A DNA stretch of 64,000 bases from Cryobacterium sp. SO1 (GCF_004210215.2 NZ_CP067394.1:434001-498000); one strand, 5' to 3'; counted from the stretch's first letter, positions 35,534 to 45,110 are shown. Made by a program: numbers and translations. The notes: generated by a model not told the origin, from the letters alone.

Positions 35534-37066
35534 GTGACCAAGCGCTCTCGCGTATTCACGACCATGGCGGCCGCGGTGGCAGTGGCGCTCGGCCTGACCG
35601 GCTGCGTACCGTGGTTCATGCCGCAGCCCGCACCGTCCACCTCCACGCCCACCGGCGAGAAGGTCGACGCGTCGCTCGATTCGTTCTACAGCCAGGTGTT
35701 GGCTTGGTCCGACTGCGACAACGGCATGCAATGCACCACGGTGTCCACCCCGCTGGACTGGGACGACCCGGCCGCCGGCTCGGTGGACCTGGCCCTGGTG
35801 CGCCAGCCGGCCACCGGCGACCGGCTTGGTTCACTGCTGGTCAACCCCGGCGGCCCAGGCGGCTCCGGCTACGACTTCGTCAAGGAATCTGTCGACTACG
35901 CCACCAGCGCGGCGTTGCAGGAACGCTACGACATCGTCGGGTTCGACCCGCGCGGGGTCGGCAGGTCCTCGGCCGTGGCCTGCTACGAACCCGCCCAGAT
36001 GGACGAGTACCTGTACGGCATCGCCGACGCCGAACGCGGCAGCGACGCCTGGATCCAGGAACTGGAAACCAGCGCCACCGCCTTCGCGGCCGCCTGCACC
36101 GACAAGACCGGGGCACTGCTCGGTGAGGTCGACACCCAGAGCGCCGCCCGCGACCTCGACCTGATGCGCGCCGTGCTCGGCGACACCGAACTGAACTACC
36201 TGGGCTTCTCCTACGGCACCTTCCTGGGCGCCACGTACGCCGAGCTGTACCCTGACAAGGTCGGCCGACTCGTGCTGGACGGCGCGCTGGACCCGTCCAC
36301 CAGCAACTTCGAGGTGACCAGCACCCAGGCGCTGGGCTTTGAGAACGCGCTGCGCGCCTACCTCACCGACTGCCTGGCCGGCTCGGCCTGCCCGTTCGAC
36401 GGCACCGTCGACGACGCCATGGCCACGATCGGCGCCCTCCTGGCGTCGGTGGATGCCAGCCCGATCGCCGCCACCGACGGCCGCCAGCTCGGCGCAAACG
36501 CGCTGCTCACCGCGATCATCTACCCGCTGTACCAGGCCACAGCGTGGCCCAACCTCAGCGACATGTTCGAGGGTGTGCTGCAGGGCAGCGCCGACGGCGC
36601 GATGCAATTCGCCGACGGGTACAACGGCCGCAACCCAGACGGCAGCTACGCCGACAACTCCACCGAGGCGTTCATGGCCATCAACTGCGTGGACTACGCC
36701 TACAACGACGACCCCGCAGCCATGCGCGCCGAAGCCGCCCAGATCGAACAGATCGCCCCGATCATCGGCAAGTACATGGCCTTCGGCGACATCTCCTGCG
36801 CCAATTGGCCGTACGCCTTCACCGGCGAACGCCAGGAGATCCACGCCCCCGGCACCGCCCCGATCCTTGTCGTGGGCACCACCAACGACCCGGCCACCCC
36901 CTACGTGTGGGCGCAGAACCTGGCCGAGCAGCTCGACAGCGGCCAGCTCGTTACCTACGAGGGCGAGGGCCACACCGCATACAACAAGTCCAACTCCTGC
37001 GTGAACGACGCCGTCGATAGCTACCTCATCGACGGCACCGTGCCCACGGCCGACCCGATGTGTTGA
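35534..37066 (+). CDS. Exported alpha/beta hydrolase with TAP-like C-terminal domain (lipoprotein)
   Basis: A 510-residue secreted serine hydrolase of the tripeptidyl aminopeptidase (TAP) type. The lipobox is GLTGC with Cys24 after a hydrophobic signal. The oxyanion motif is NPGGPGGSGYD, and the nucleophile elbow is LGFSYGTFLGATYAELYP. PILVVGTTNDPATPY supplies the Asp and GEGHTAY the His, with the TAP_C region between. Family members release N-terminal tripeptides or hydrolyse esters. The GTG start after AGAGGA is chosen for the lipobox; a GTG 48 nt upstream overlapping the holB stop is the alternative. It is probably anchored to the outside of the membrane. Confidence 0.87.
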   Translation: MTKRSRVFTTMAAAVAVALGLTGCVPWFMPQPAPSTSTPTGEKVDASLDSFYSQVLAWSDCDNGMQCTTVSTPLDWDDPAAGSVDLALVRQPATGDRLGSLLVNPGGPGGSGYDFVKESVDYATSAALQERYDIVGFDPRGVGRSSAVACYEPAQMDEYLYGIADAERGSDAWIQELETSATAFAAACTDKTGALLGEVDTQSAARDLDLMRAVLGDTELNYLGFSYGTFLGATYAELYPDKVGRLVLDGALDPSTSNFEVTSTQALGFENALRAYLTDCLAGSACPFDGTVDDAMATIGALLASVDASPIAATDGRQLGANALLTAIIYPLYQATAWPNLSDMFEGVLQGSADGAMQFADGYNGRNPDGSYADNSTEAFMAINCVDYAYNDDPAAMRAEAAQIEQIAPIIGKYMAFGDISCANWPYAFTGERQEIHAPGTAPILVVGTTNDPATPYVWAQNLAEQLDSGQLVTYEGEGHTAYNKSNSCVNDAVDSYLIDGTVPTADPMC

Positions 37067-37069
37067 GTC

Positions 37070-37708
37070 ATGGCCGCCGCACCTGACGAACCGGGTCTGC
37101 GCGAGCGGAAACGCCTGGCCACCCGCCGGGAGATTCAGCGAGCGGTGCTCACCCTCTGTGCCCAACGGAGCATCGACAAGGTGACCATCGACGAGATCAG
37201 CCGGGTGGCCGAGATCTCGCCGCGGACCTTCTTCAACTACTTCGCCTCCAAGGATTCCGCCCTGGTCGGCGACGAACTGGAGTTGGCCTGCGACGCCGAC
37301 ATCGAACGGTTCATCACCGGCGGCCACGGTGGCGACGTCATGAACGACCTGGCCACCCTCATCGGCCGGAGCCTGCAGAACACCGACGGCGACCGCGAAA
37401 TCCACGAGCTACGTCGCGCGGTGATGAAAGACAACAGTCACCTGTTCACCATGCGGATGGCCACCCTGCGCAACTTCGAAGCCAGCCTGCAGCAGATCGT
37501 GGAGCGCCGGCTCACCGCCGACGACCCGAACCTCGGCGAGGCCCCCCGGGCCCTGGCCCAGCGGGCGCTACTGCTCACCCTGATCGCCATGGCCGCCACC
37601 CGGCATGCTTGGCGGTGCTGGGCCGAAGCGGATGATTGCACCCCGCTCTCGGCCTGGGTCGCCAAATCCTTCCGGGAGCTGTACACCGTGACCTCCCCGA
37701 CCGACTAA
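37070..37708 (+). CDS. TetR family transcriptional regulator
   Basis: A 212-residue repressor-type protein. The N-terminal TetR helix-turn-helix is RREIQRAVLTLCAQRSIDKV, then VAEISPRTFFNYFASKD, with the conserved Tyr and Phe. The effector domain is helical and not assignable. The ATG is 3 nt after the peptidase stop, so it may be cotranscribed and could control the peptidase gene. No operator is evident. Confidence 0.88.
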   Translation: MAAAPDEPGLRERKRLATRREIQRAVLTLCAQRSIDKVTIDEISRVAEISPRTFFNYFASKDSALVGDELELACDADIERFITGGHGGDVMNDLATLIGRSLQNTDGDREIHELRRAVMKDNSHLFTMRMATLRNFEASLQQIVERRLTADDPNLGEAPRALAQRALLLTLIAMAATRHAWRCWAEADDCTPLSAWVAKSFRELYTVTSPTD

Positions 37709-37760
37709 GCTTGGATGCTGTGTCACCGCGCGACATTCGCAAGGAAGTCTTCGGTCTCAC

Positions 37761-37833
37761 GCCGCCTTAGCTCAGTTGGTAGAGCGATTCACTCGTAATG
37801 AATAGGTCATCAGTTCGATTCTGATAGGCGGCC
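37761..37833 (+). tRNA. tRNA-Thr (CGT anticodon)
   Basis: The 73-nt cloverleaf has acceptor GCCGCCT/AGGCGGC, D-arm GCTC...GAGC, anticodon loop CTCGTAA (anticodon CGT, Thr) and T-arm ATCAG-TTCGATT-CTGAT. The discriminator is C, which is unusual, and CA follows, so CCA reads directly from the base after it. Foreign-looking DNA follows on its 3' side. Confidence 0.93.
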
Positions 37834-38052
37834 CAGTGAATCGCAGGGATGCTGGGCTATCCCGACTCGTCGTTGTGACCAGAGCGTGCACCCTGTTCTG
37901 AGTGCCTGTCTGAGGATCTCCGCGATCGACACGAATTATTCGTCGCTTATCAGAATGATCCAACAGCGCCGCCTGAGCCCACCAATCGCCGGATCGACGC
38001 GCGACAGCAGGCTTCCGAGCCCATTCCCGGGCTCGCGGCTTGCCGTTCGTGC
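37834..38052. other. Low-complexity-free intergenic stretch after tRNA-Thr
   Basis: About 220 nt with lower GC than its surroundings; frames here lack ribosome sites and read as non-protein. No copy of the tRNA 3' end or integrase remnant is visible. The ECF-like promoter of the next gene starts at its right edge. Confidence 0.45.
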
Positions 38053-38086
38053 GAAACGACACCCCGTTACACTCGTTCGGGGGGTA
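38053..38086 (+). promoter_or_regulatory. Shared ECF-like promoter, copy 1
   Basis: GAAAC, ten variable bases, then TACACTCGTTCGGGGGGTA. GAAAC to CGTT is 16 nt apart, as in ECF sigma promoters; TACACT alone would also fit a housekeeping -10. It ends 25 nt before the acyltransferase start. Confidence 0.75.
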
Positions 38087-38111
38087 CTCTCCCGCAGACC
38101 GAAGGAGAGTC

Positions 38112-39185
38112 GTGGGCGCGAGCAGAGCACCGATAGCGGTGGCCGCACAACAGCGAATTCAGTGGCCTGATGCCGCCAGAGGTATGGCGATCGTGCTGGT
38201 GGTCTTCCATCACGCCATCATCTATTCGGCTGCAGAGGGACTGGCCGCTCCCGGCTGGTTGGCGGCCACGGAAATGCTCCGAACGATGCGAATGCCGTTG
38301 TTCTTCCTGGCCGCGGGACTCTTCGCCGGAAAGTATGTCACCGGTCGCTGGCGGAGCGTTTTCCAGAAAAAAATACTACTTTTCGCCTGGGTATTCGTTC
38401 TGTGGGTGATTGTCCGATGGACCGTTCTCAATCTGATCCCTGGAGTGGACAGCGAGACCGGCATTCTGCAGTTGCCACTTCACCTGGTCTGGCCCGTTGG
38501 CGGTTGGTTCATTTTTGTCCTTGCGATCTACTTTGTACTCGCCAGATGCTCCGTCGGCATTCCGACGTCGATCCAGCTCGCCGTCGCAGGTGTCGCTTCT
38601 CTCCTCTGGTTCGCCCTGGACGATCCGATCGGCAACAACGGCTGGGATGGCGTACCCACGTTCTACTTTTTCTTCCTCGTCGGTTGTTACGGTCGATCGG
38701 GGATTCTCGCATTCGGCAACGCGTTGTCGGTGGCATCGGGGATTGCTGTCGTCGCCGGATGGGCAGCTTCCTACGTGGCTCTCGCACACTGGGGGCTAGC
38801 CGACGCGCCGGTGATCTCCTTCGCCATGCGAGTTCTTGGTTTAGGGGCAGGGATTGCACTGGCGCGTGGGCTAGAGCGTCATAGATGGTTGCGGCGGTTG
38901 GGTGGGCAGACGCTGCCGATCTATCTTTCACACACGCTGTGGATCTTCTTCGCCGTCTGGATACTCACCCTCATCTGGCCAGGCGGAGACTCCAGTGCGG
39001 CGATGTGGGTACCTCTCCCGATCGCATTGTTCGGGCTGGCTATGGCGTGGCTCATGGCGCGATGCGTTGCGTATCTGGGCGCAAACTGGCTGTTCGAGAC
39101 TCCGCAATGGCTGGCGGGAATGTTTGACCGGTTCTGGCCGCTGAGCAGGCCGATAGCGTCGCCGGACCCAACGGTCTCGAATTGA
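38112..39185 (+). CDS. Acyltransferase family 3 membrane protein
   Basis: A 357-residue multi-helix acyltransferase. The start of helix 1 reads IQWPDAARGMAIVLVVFHH; the Arg-Gly and His match the AcylT3 active region. LFFLAAGLFAGKYV and the late GGQTLPIYLSHTLWIFF are also typical. GTG has a perfect AAGGAGAG. Base composition is visibly lower in GC than the neighbouring genes and Arg/Ser codons are more mixed, suggesting transfer. It stands alone between tRNA-Thr and the GH13 gene. Likely acylates a surface glycan; the donor is unknown. Confidence 0.86.
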   Translation: MGASRAPIAVAAQQRIQWPDAARGMAIVLVVFHHAIIYSAAEGLAAPGWLAATEMLRTMRMPLFFLAAGLFAGKYVTGRWRSVFQKKILLFAWVFVLWVIVRWTVLNLIPGVDSETGILQLPLHLVWPVGGWFIFVLAIYFVLARCSVGIPTSIQLAVAGVASLLWFALDDPIGNNGWDGVPTFYFFFLVGCYGRSGILAFGNALSVASGIAVVAGWAASYVALAHWGLADAPVISFAMRVLGLGAGIALARGLERHRWLRRLGGQTLPIYLSHTLWIFFAVWILTLIWPGGDSSAAMWVPLPIALFGLAMAWLMARCVAYLGANWLFETPQWLAGMFDRFWPLSRPIASPDPTVSN

Positions 39186-39367
39186 CAGTTGGGCGCTCAT
39201 TGCCGATTTAGCCGCTCCTGAGACCGGAGACCCGCAGCTGAGGTGGACCACGCCGCGCGCTCCGCTTGACGTTGATGGATCTGATCGCCGGCACCTGAAT
39301 AGCCGAGAGCGTTGTGCGACCATGGGTGCCTTCCGGGAGGACTCGAGGGGCGCGATAGGGTCGAGAC
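39186..39367. other. Intergenic region before the GH13 gene
   Basis: About 180 nt, nothing recognisable except TAGGGT at 39356-39361, which lies 6 nt before the GTG of the glucosidase gene and probably is its -10 box. Confidence 0.45.
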
Positions 39368-40657
39368 GTGGCTGACTGGACCGAACACGTGATCTGGTGG
39401 CACGTGTACCCGCTGGGCTTCGTCGGCGCGGACACCACCGGCGCCGACCGCACGTTCACGCACAGGCTGCGGCAGATCGAGTCGTGGCTGGACTATTTGC
39501 TCGACCTCGGCGCCAATGGGCTGGCCCTGGGCCCAGTGTTCGCCTCACGCACGCACGGCTACGACACCACCGACTACTTCCAGGTGGACCCGCGGCTCGG
39601 CGACACCGCCGACCTCGAGCACCTCATCGCCGAGTGCCGTCGGCGCGGCATCCGGGTGATGCTCGACGGCGTGTTCAACCACGTGGGCCGCGAGTTCGCT
39701 CCGCTGGTCGCAGCGCTCGCCGATCCGGCCGCGCCCGAGAACGCCCTGTTCCGCCACAGCGCGGGCGACCTGGTGGCCTTCGAGGGGCACGACGCCCTGG
39801 TGACGCTCAACCACGACAACCCGGCCGTCGCCGACCTGGTCGCCGACGTGATGACCTACTGGCTCGACCGCGGCATCGACGCTTGGCGGCTCGACGCGGC
39901 GTACGCGATGCCCACCGAGTTCTGGGCGGGCGTGCTGCCGCGGGTGCGCGAGCGGCACCCCAAGGCGTACGTGATGGGCGAGGTGCTGCACGGGGACTAC
40001 GCCGGCTTCGTCAGCGCATCCGGGGTCGACACCGTCACCCAGTATGAGCTGTGGCAGGCCATCTGGCACGCGATCGGCGAGCGCAATTTCTTCGAACTGG
40101 ACTGGGCGCTCACCCGGCACACCGCTTTTCTCGGCGACTTCGTGCCGTACACGTTCGTGGGCAACCACGACGTGACCCGGCTGGCCAGCCAGATCCCCGA
40201 CGAGCGCCACCACCCGCACGCCCTGGTGCTGCTGCTGACCCTGGGCGGCACCCCGGCGATCTACTACGGTGACGAACTGGGCCTCCGCGCCGTGAAGGAG
40301 CAGCGCGCCGGCGGCGACGACGCGATCCGGCCCGCCTACCCGGCGACTCCGGCCGAGCTGCCGCCCGCGGACCAGGAACCCGTCGGCGCGACCACCTTCA
40401 CGCTGCACCAGGAACTGATCGGCCTGCGCCGCCGGCATCCGTGGCTACACGCTGCAACGAGCCGGCCATCGGCTCTGGCCAACACCGGCTACGTGTACGA
40501 AGTGACCGACGGCGTCCACCGCCTCGTCGTGGCGCTCAACCTGAGCGACGAGACCCTGCCGGTGACCACGGATGCCGCTGAGCGTCTCGCCGGCACCGCC
40601 GACCGCACCCCGGCCGGGCACACGGTGCCGCCGCACGGCTGGGCGATCTTCGGCTGA
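39368..40657 (+). CDS. Alpha-amylase family glycoside hydrolase (GH13)
   Basis: A 429-residue GH13 enzyme with all four conserved regions. Region I is MLDGVFNHVG. Region II is GIDAWRLDAAYAMP, with Asp as nucleophile. Region III is YVMGEVLHGDY, with the Glu acid/base. Region IV is FVGNHDVTRLAS, with His-Asp. No signal peptide, so it acts in the cytoplasm on oligosaccharides. Region II and the YPLGFVG start suggest a cyclomaltodextrinase, neopullulanase-like or amylosucrase-like role, not resolved here. It is shorter than typical secreted amylases and lacks their C-terminal domain beyond a short beta region. Confidence 0.88.
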   Translation: MADWTEHVIWWHVYPLGFVGADTTGADRTFTHRLRQIESWLDYLLDLGANGLALGPVFASRTHGYDTTDYFQVDPRLGDTADLEHLIAECRRRGIRVMLDGVFNHVGREFAPLVAALADPAAPENALFRHSAGDLVAFEGHDALVTLNHDNPAVADLVADVMTYWLDRGIDAWRLDAAYAMPTEFWAGVLPRVRERHPKAYVMGEVLHGDYAGFVSASGVDTVTQYELWQAIWHAIGERNFFELDWALTRHTAFLGDFVPYTFVGNHDVTRLASQIPDERHHPHALVLLLTLGGTPAIYYGDELGLRAVKEQRAGGDDAIRPAYPATPAELPPADQEPVGATTFTLHQELIGLRRRHPWLHAATSRPSALANTGYVYEVTDGVHRLVVALNLSDETLPVTTDAAERLAGTADRTPAGHTVPPHGWAIFG

Positions 40658-40704
40658 CGCCTGGTCGCTGGCACCGGCACCCGCGCGCATGGTTGACTCG
40701 AGGC

Positions 40705-41190
40705 ATGGGTCACACAGGGCGCGAACGAGTCGAAACGGATGCGCGGGCGCGCGGACTCGAGATCGACATCGTCGAGCGCCCCGCCGCCGACAGCCTCGAA
40801 AGCGCCGCCCGGCTGCTGGGGCTCGATCCTGCCGGCATCGTCAAGTCCCTCGTGGTGAAACGCCACGACGGCGACTACATCTTCGTGCTCGTGCCCGGCG
40901 ACCGGCAGATCAGCTGGGCCAAGCTGCGCGCCCTCGTGGGTGTGAACAAGCTGTCGCTGCCGCACCAGGACCTCGCGCTGGCCGCGACCGGATACGCGCG
41001 TGGCACCATCACCCCGCTGGGCAGCAGCACCGCCTGGCCGGTGTTCGCCGACGAGCGGATGCGCGGCACCCGGGTGGCCATGGGCGCGGGGGAGCACGGC
41101 TACTCCGCGTTCGTCGACGCGGACGCGCTGATCACGGCCTACGACGCCACGGTGGCCGACATCACCGACGAGCTCACGCCGCGCTCCTAG
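40705..41190 (+). CDS. YbaK/EbsC family protein (aminoacyl-tRNA deacylase fold)
   Basis: A 161-residue protein of the YbaK/ProX family, many of which clear Cys or other amino acids from mischarged tRNA. GIVKSLVVKRHDGDYIFVLVPGDRQISW (~residues 48-75) has the catalytic Lys; KLSLPHQDLALAATGYARGTITPLG follows as the family core. TTGACT sits 6 nt from the ATG. Its last 72 nt have a diverged twin at 47725 on the far side of the acyltransferase cluster. Confidence 0.87.
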   Translation: MGHTGRERVETDARARGLEIDIVERPAADSLESAARLLGLDPAGIVKSLVVKRHDGDYIFVLVPGDRQISWAKLRALVGVNKLSLPHQDLALAATGYARGTITPLGSSTAWPVFADERMRGTRVAMGAGEHGYSAFVDADALITAYDATVADITDELTPRS

Positions 41191-41313
41191 CGAGCCCCTG
41201 GAACTGTTGCCGAAACGGACTTCTGCGCGCTGCGCCCAGCGTGCACCGGGCGCAGACGTCAGCGGGGGCACCGGCCTGCTGCAGGCCGAAGCCGTCCTTC
41301 GTGTCACGCAGCG

Positions 41314-41347
41314 GAAACATCGTGCGGCTACACTCGTTCGGGGGGTA
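41314..41347 (+). promoter_or_regulatory. Shared ECF-like promoter, copy 2
   Basis: GAAAC-N10-TACACTCGTTCGGGGGGTA, identical to copies 1 and 3 outside the ten-nt spacer. It ends 27 nt before the ATG of the SGNH-fused acyltransferase and would drive the cluster downstream. Confidence 0.75.
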
Positions 41348-41374
41348 GCCTCCACGAAGATTTTTGGGGGATCC

Positions 41375-43579
41375 ATGAGCACAGTGCACGTCAAGCAGGC
41401 CACCGCGCCGGTCACCGCGACGACACCGAAGAAGAAGCTGCGGCGGGATATCCAGGGGCTGCGAGCGATTGCCGTCGTTGCCGTCATCGCCGACCACCTT
41501 TTCCAGTGGCCCACCGGTGGTTTCGTCGGCGTCGACGTGTTTTTCGTGTTGTCCGGTTTCCTGATCACCGGGTTGCTACTGCGCGAACACGACCAGACGG
41601 GCACGATCTCGTTCAGCGGGTTCTACAAGCGTCGGGTCCGCCGCATCCTTCCGGCCGCCACTCTTGTACTCGCAACCACCGTCGCCATCTCCTTCTTAAT
41701 CTTCAACGTCGGTCGTTTCGACCAGACGCTCGGAGATGCCGTCTGGTCGTTCATCTTCCTCGGAAACTGGCACTTCGCCGCGGATGGCACCAATTACTTC
41801 CTCGCCGGCGGCCCGGTCTCGCCCCTGCAGCATTTCTGGTCGCTGTCGGTTGAAGAACAGTTCTATTTCGTGTGGCCGTGGCTGATGCTCCTCATCCTCG
41901 CGCTCGGCGGCAAGGCCACCAAATGGGATCCCACAGTGGCACGCCGCGTGGTCGGCATCGTGATGCTGGCCATCGTCGTCGCCACCTTCGCGTGGTCGGT
42001 CTGGGAAACCGCGACGAATCCCACCTGGGCGTACTTCTCAACCTTCTCGCGCACTTGGGAACTCGGAATCGGGGCCTTGCTGGCCATTTTTGCCGGGCGC
42101 CTGTCATCGATCCCGTCGTGGCTGCGGCCCATCCTGGGCTGGCTGGGACTTGTCGGGATCCTCGCTTCTATCTTCCTGATCACCGACGCGCTGCCGTTCC
42201 CCGGCCCCTGGGCCGCAGTGCCGGTGCTCTCCACCGCCCTGGTGATTCTGGCCGGTACGAACGGTGAGGTGCGCTACCTCTGGCCGCTCACCAACCCGGT
42301 GTCGCGGTACCTGGGGGACATCTCCTACAGCCTGTACCTCTGGCACTTCCCGGTCGTCATCATGTTGGGCTCGGTGCTGGTTGAGGGCACCATCGAACAC
42401 GCGGTCACGGCATTGGTGCTGATGGCCATTCTGACGGTGCTGTCCTACCACTTCGTCGAACAGGCCGTACTCAGATCGACGTGGCTTCGCCCAGTGTCAG
42501 CGGAGGAGCGATCCGCTATTGAAAGCACCAAACGCCGGAAGGAGCGCGCTGCCAGTACGTCACGTACCCCGGTGGTGATCGGCGTTGCCCTGGTCGCCGT
42601 GGTGAGCCTCACCCTGGCGTGGGTGGCTCTCGTGCCGCGGGACCCACCGACCAGCGCGTTTGTCAGCCCGGCACAGGCCCAGGGCCAGCCGGAGGGCGCT
42701 GACGGCGGCACGGAGGAGCAGGTGCCGGCCGGCCCGGCCGGTGAACTCACTGCGGGTTTGACCGCGGCGCTCACCAGCGACTCCTGGCCTGCGTTCGATC
42801 CGCCCGCCGACGGGTCGGTGAACTTGCGTGTTCCACAGTGGATTGAGGACAACTGCCTCAACGTCGGCGAAGACACGGTGAACGATTGCACCTACGGTGC
42901 CGCCGAACCGACCAAGACCGCGGTCGTCGTGGGAGATTCCATCGCCACGAGTTGGCTTCCTGGCATCGTTGCTGCACTCGAGCCGCTCGGTTACTCGGTG
43001 CAGCCGCTTACTCGGGAAAAGTGTCCGGTGGGCTTGATGCCAGTCACCTCCAGCGAAGAGACAGGCGGGCCGCGCTACGAGGCCTGTGACAGCCAGCACC
43101 AGTGGGTGGCCGAGAAGGTGCAGGAGATCCAGCCGGATCTTGTCATCATGTCTGACTCTTTCCACGGCCTGAACCGACTCACCAGCCAAAATCGTGGCGA
43201 TGCGGCCAACGCGGAGTGGAAGGCGGGTTTCGGCCAGGCACTGAGCACTCTGCCGGCCGAAACGAAAAAGGTGGTGCTCATGTCTCCTCCCGGGGCTGGG
43301 AACATGACGCAGTGCTATACCCCGGTGTCCAGCCCGAAAGACTGCACCGGGAACCTGCAGCCCAACTGGAAGAACATGCTGGATGCCGAGGCCGCCGCGT
43401 CAGCTGAAGCCGGCGTGGAGTTCGTGGACACCAGGGATTGGTTCTGCGTGACCGACCGATGCCCCGCCTTTGTCGGCACCACGTCCATCTACGCTGACTC
43501 TGCGCACCTCACAAAAACCTACAGCGAGAGCCTTGCCCCGGTCATCATCGCGAAACTCCAGGAGCTCGGGCTTGTCTAG
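41375..43579 (+). CDS. Acyltransferase fused to SGNH hydrolase domain (OafA/YrhL type)
   Basis: A 734-residue two-domain enzyme for glycan O-acylation. Residues ~20-390 form the AcylT3 membrane domain (RRDIQGLRAIAVVAVIADHLFQW; VDVFFVLSGFLITGLLL; SLSVEEQFYFVWPW; YSLYLWHFPVV). After a TM and a Gly/Pro linker, the extracytoplasmic SGNH domain has VVVGDSIATSW (Ser522) and a late ADSAHLT with Asp/His. This layout moves an acyl group across the membrane and then onto a polymer. The ATG follows GGGGGATC. First gene of the accessory cluster, with the polymerase gene 19 nt downstream. Confidence 0.92.
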   Translation: MSTVHVKQATAPVTATTPKKKLRRDIQGLRAIAVVAVIADHLFQWPTGGFVGVDVFFVLSGFLITGLLLREHDQTGTISFSGFYKRRVRRILPAATLVLATTVAISFLIFNVGRFDQTLGDAVWSFIFLGNWHFAADGTNYFLAGGPVSPLQHFWSLSVEEQFYFVWPWLMLLILALGGKATKWDPTVARRVVGIVMLAIVVATFAWSVWETATNPTWAYFSTFSRTWELGIGALLAIFAGRLSSIPSWLRPILGWLGLVGILASIFLITDALPFPGPWAAVPVLSTALVILAGTNGEVRYLWPLTNPVSRYLGDISYSLYLWHFPVVIMLGSVLVEGTIEHAVTALVLMAILTVLSYHFVEQAVLRSTWLRPVSAEERSAIESTKRRKERAASTSRTPVVIGVALVAVVSLTLAWVALVPRDPPTSAFVSPAQAQGQPEGADGGTEEQVPAGPAGELTAGLTAALTSDSWPAFDPPADGSVNLRVPQWIEDNCLNVGEDTVNDCTYGAAEPTKTAVVVGDSIATSWLPGIVAALEPLGYSVQPLTREKCPVGLMPVTSSEETGGPRYEACDSQHQWVAEKVQEIQPDLVIMSDSFHGLNRLTSQNRGDAANAEWKAGFGQALSTLPAETKKVVLMSPPGAGNMTQCYTPVSSPKDCTGNLQPNWKNMLDAEAAASAEAGVEFVDTRDWFCVTDRCPAFVGTTSIYADSAHLTKTYSESLAPVIIAKLQELGLV

Positions 43580-43598
43580 GTCTGGCGGGGCAGAGCCG

Positions 43599-45110
43599 AT
43601 GACGGTCGTTTCATTGCGGCAGCCGGCGCCGCAGGCACACCGCTCGCAGCCCATCGGCTACGGCTTCACCGCGACCCTGCTCACCCTCGTCTTTGCCGGG
43701 TTGATGCCGATCTACCTCATGACCACGATCCCGTATCCCACCGATCAGGCCGTGGTCGGCGACGCTGTGCTGGCGTTGATCATCCTGGTCTACAGCGGTA
43801 CCCGGTTGGCGTTCGTCATCGGTCGCGGGCTGCCGACCCTGTTCGCTTTCGCCTTCTGGCTCTTCGTGTACGTCTTTCTGGCCGTCCCCGCGTTTGCGCA
43901 GGTTCTCGCGAGCCGGTCGCCGGGCACAACTCCCGATATCAGCCTCGAATACAACACAGAGTCGCTGGTGATCATCCTGCTCGGCCTGGTCGCCACCGAG
44001 GTGGGGGCGCTCTTCGTCTCCCGGCGGACAGGGCCGACGACCCCGGGCGTCTCAAGCCGGTCGCGGCGCGCCAGTCCGGTGCCGAGGGAGTTCTCCCGCG
44101 CCCGGATAACGCTGCTCGCGCTGGGAGGGTTCGCCATGTGGGTGTTCTACGTGGCCCGGATCGGTCCAGCGACCTTCTTCACCAGCCGGGAATCGATGGC
44201 GCTCATGCGCGGTGTCGTTTTTCCGGAGCCGACGTTGTCCACGATAATCGCCGCGTCGGCCTCCATCCCCTTGCTGGTGTGTGTGCATGCGATGGCGCGT
44301 TACCGACGAGCGGAGGTTGCGGCAGGCATCGCAAAACGCAGCTTCACCCTGATGATGCCGATGGCCGCCTTCGCCGTGGTCTTTGCGATCAATGTCTTCA
44401 GCTCATCCCGGTACCTTTTCGGCACCATGGCCTTCAGCCTCCTGGTTCTGATCGGAGCATTCGCGACCAGGGCGCGCATCCGCTGGACCATGTCGATCCT
44501 CACCGGAGTGCTCCTGTTCGGCTTCCCACTGTTCTCAATCTTCCGTCGCGAAGCGACCCAGACCAGCAGCCAACTCGGTGCAGGCGCGTTTGTGAACAGC
44601 GGTGACTACGATTCTTTTGCCCAGATCAACAACGCGGTCAACTACGTGTCAGTTGAAGGGATCCTGTGGGGCAAACAGCTTCTGGGTCCTCTGGTTTTCT
44701 GGGTCCCGCGGTCGATCTGGCCCGACAAACCGATCGACACCGGAGTTTTCATCGCCCAGTTCCGCGGGTATCGGTTCGAAAACCTGTCAGCGCCGTTTTG
44801 GGCCGAGGCCTATCTGAGTGGGGGGTGGGCAGGTCTTGTCATTCTGTTCGTGCTGCTTGGCTTCATTCTGAAGAAAGCGGACCGCACCACCCAGTTCGAT
44901 CTCGCCACCTCCGGGGTATCCGGTGTCGCTGTCGCAATTCTCTCGTTCTATCTGCTGATTCTGCTTCGAGGTTCCCTCCTCCAGGCAACCAGCATGCTCG
45001 CGGTGATGGTCTTCAGCATCTGGTTCGTTTCGAGACGGGGAACGCCACAGGCTCGCACGACCGGAGACCGTCGCGGTCTGATCCGCGCTCAGGAGTTTCC
45101 CAGAATGTAA
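43599..45110 (+). CDS. Wzy-like oligosaccharide repeat-unit polymerase
   Basis: A 503-residue protein with about 10-12 hydrophobic segments. The region NNAVNYVSVEGILWGKQLLG and then PRSIWPDKPIDTG, followed by FWAEAYLSGGWAGLVI, matches the extracytoplasmic loop of O-antigen-ligase/polymerase family proteins (Arg and Pro-rich loop, then Glu and Gly-rich helix). It would polymerise lipid-linked oligosaccharides outside the membrane. The ATG follows a weak GGCGGGGCAGAG. It lies close behind the SGNH acyltransferase, probably in one operon. Confidence 0.82.
   Translation: MTVVSLRQPAPQAHRSQPIGYGFTATLLTLVFAGLMPIYLMTTIPYPTDQAVVGDAVLALIILVYSGTRLAFVIGRGLPTLFAFAFWLFVYVFLAVPAFAQVLASRSPGTTPDISLEYNTESLVIILLGLVATEVGALFVSRRTGPTTPGVSSRSRRASPVPREFSRARITLLALGGFAMWVFYVARIGPATFFTSRESMALMRGVVFPEPTLSTIIAASASIPLLVCVHAMARYRRAEVAAGIAKRSFTLMMPMAAFAVVFAINVFSSSRYLFGTMAFSLLVLIGAFATRARIRWTMSILTGVLLFGFPLFSIFRREATQTSSQLGAGAFVNSGDYDSFAQINNAVNYVSVEGILWGKQLLGPLVFWVPRSIWPDKPIDTGVFIAQFRGYRFENLSAPFWAEAYLSGGWAGLVILFVLLGFILKKADRTTQFDLATSGVSGVAVAILSFYLLILLRGSLLQATSMLAVMVFSIWFVSRRGTPQARTTGDRRGLIRAQEFPRM

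Noticed and set aside
37772..38062. Minus-strand ORF across tRNA-Thr
   Set aside because: Ends IELMTYSLRVNRSTN, a typical artefact of reading through the antisense of a tRNA.
37834..38111. attR-like copy of the tRNA-Thr 3' end
   Set aside because: I looked for the AGGCGGC and TTCGATTCTGAT segments downstream and found none in this region.
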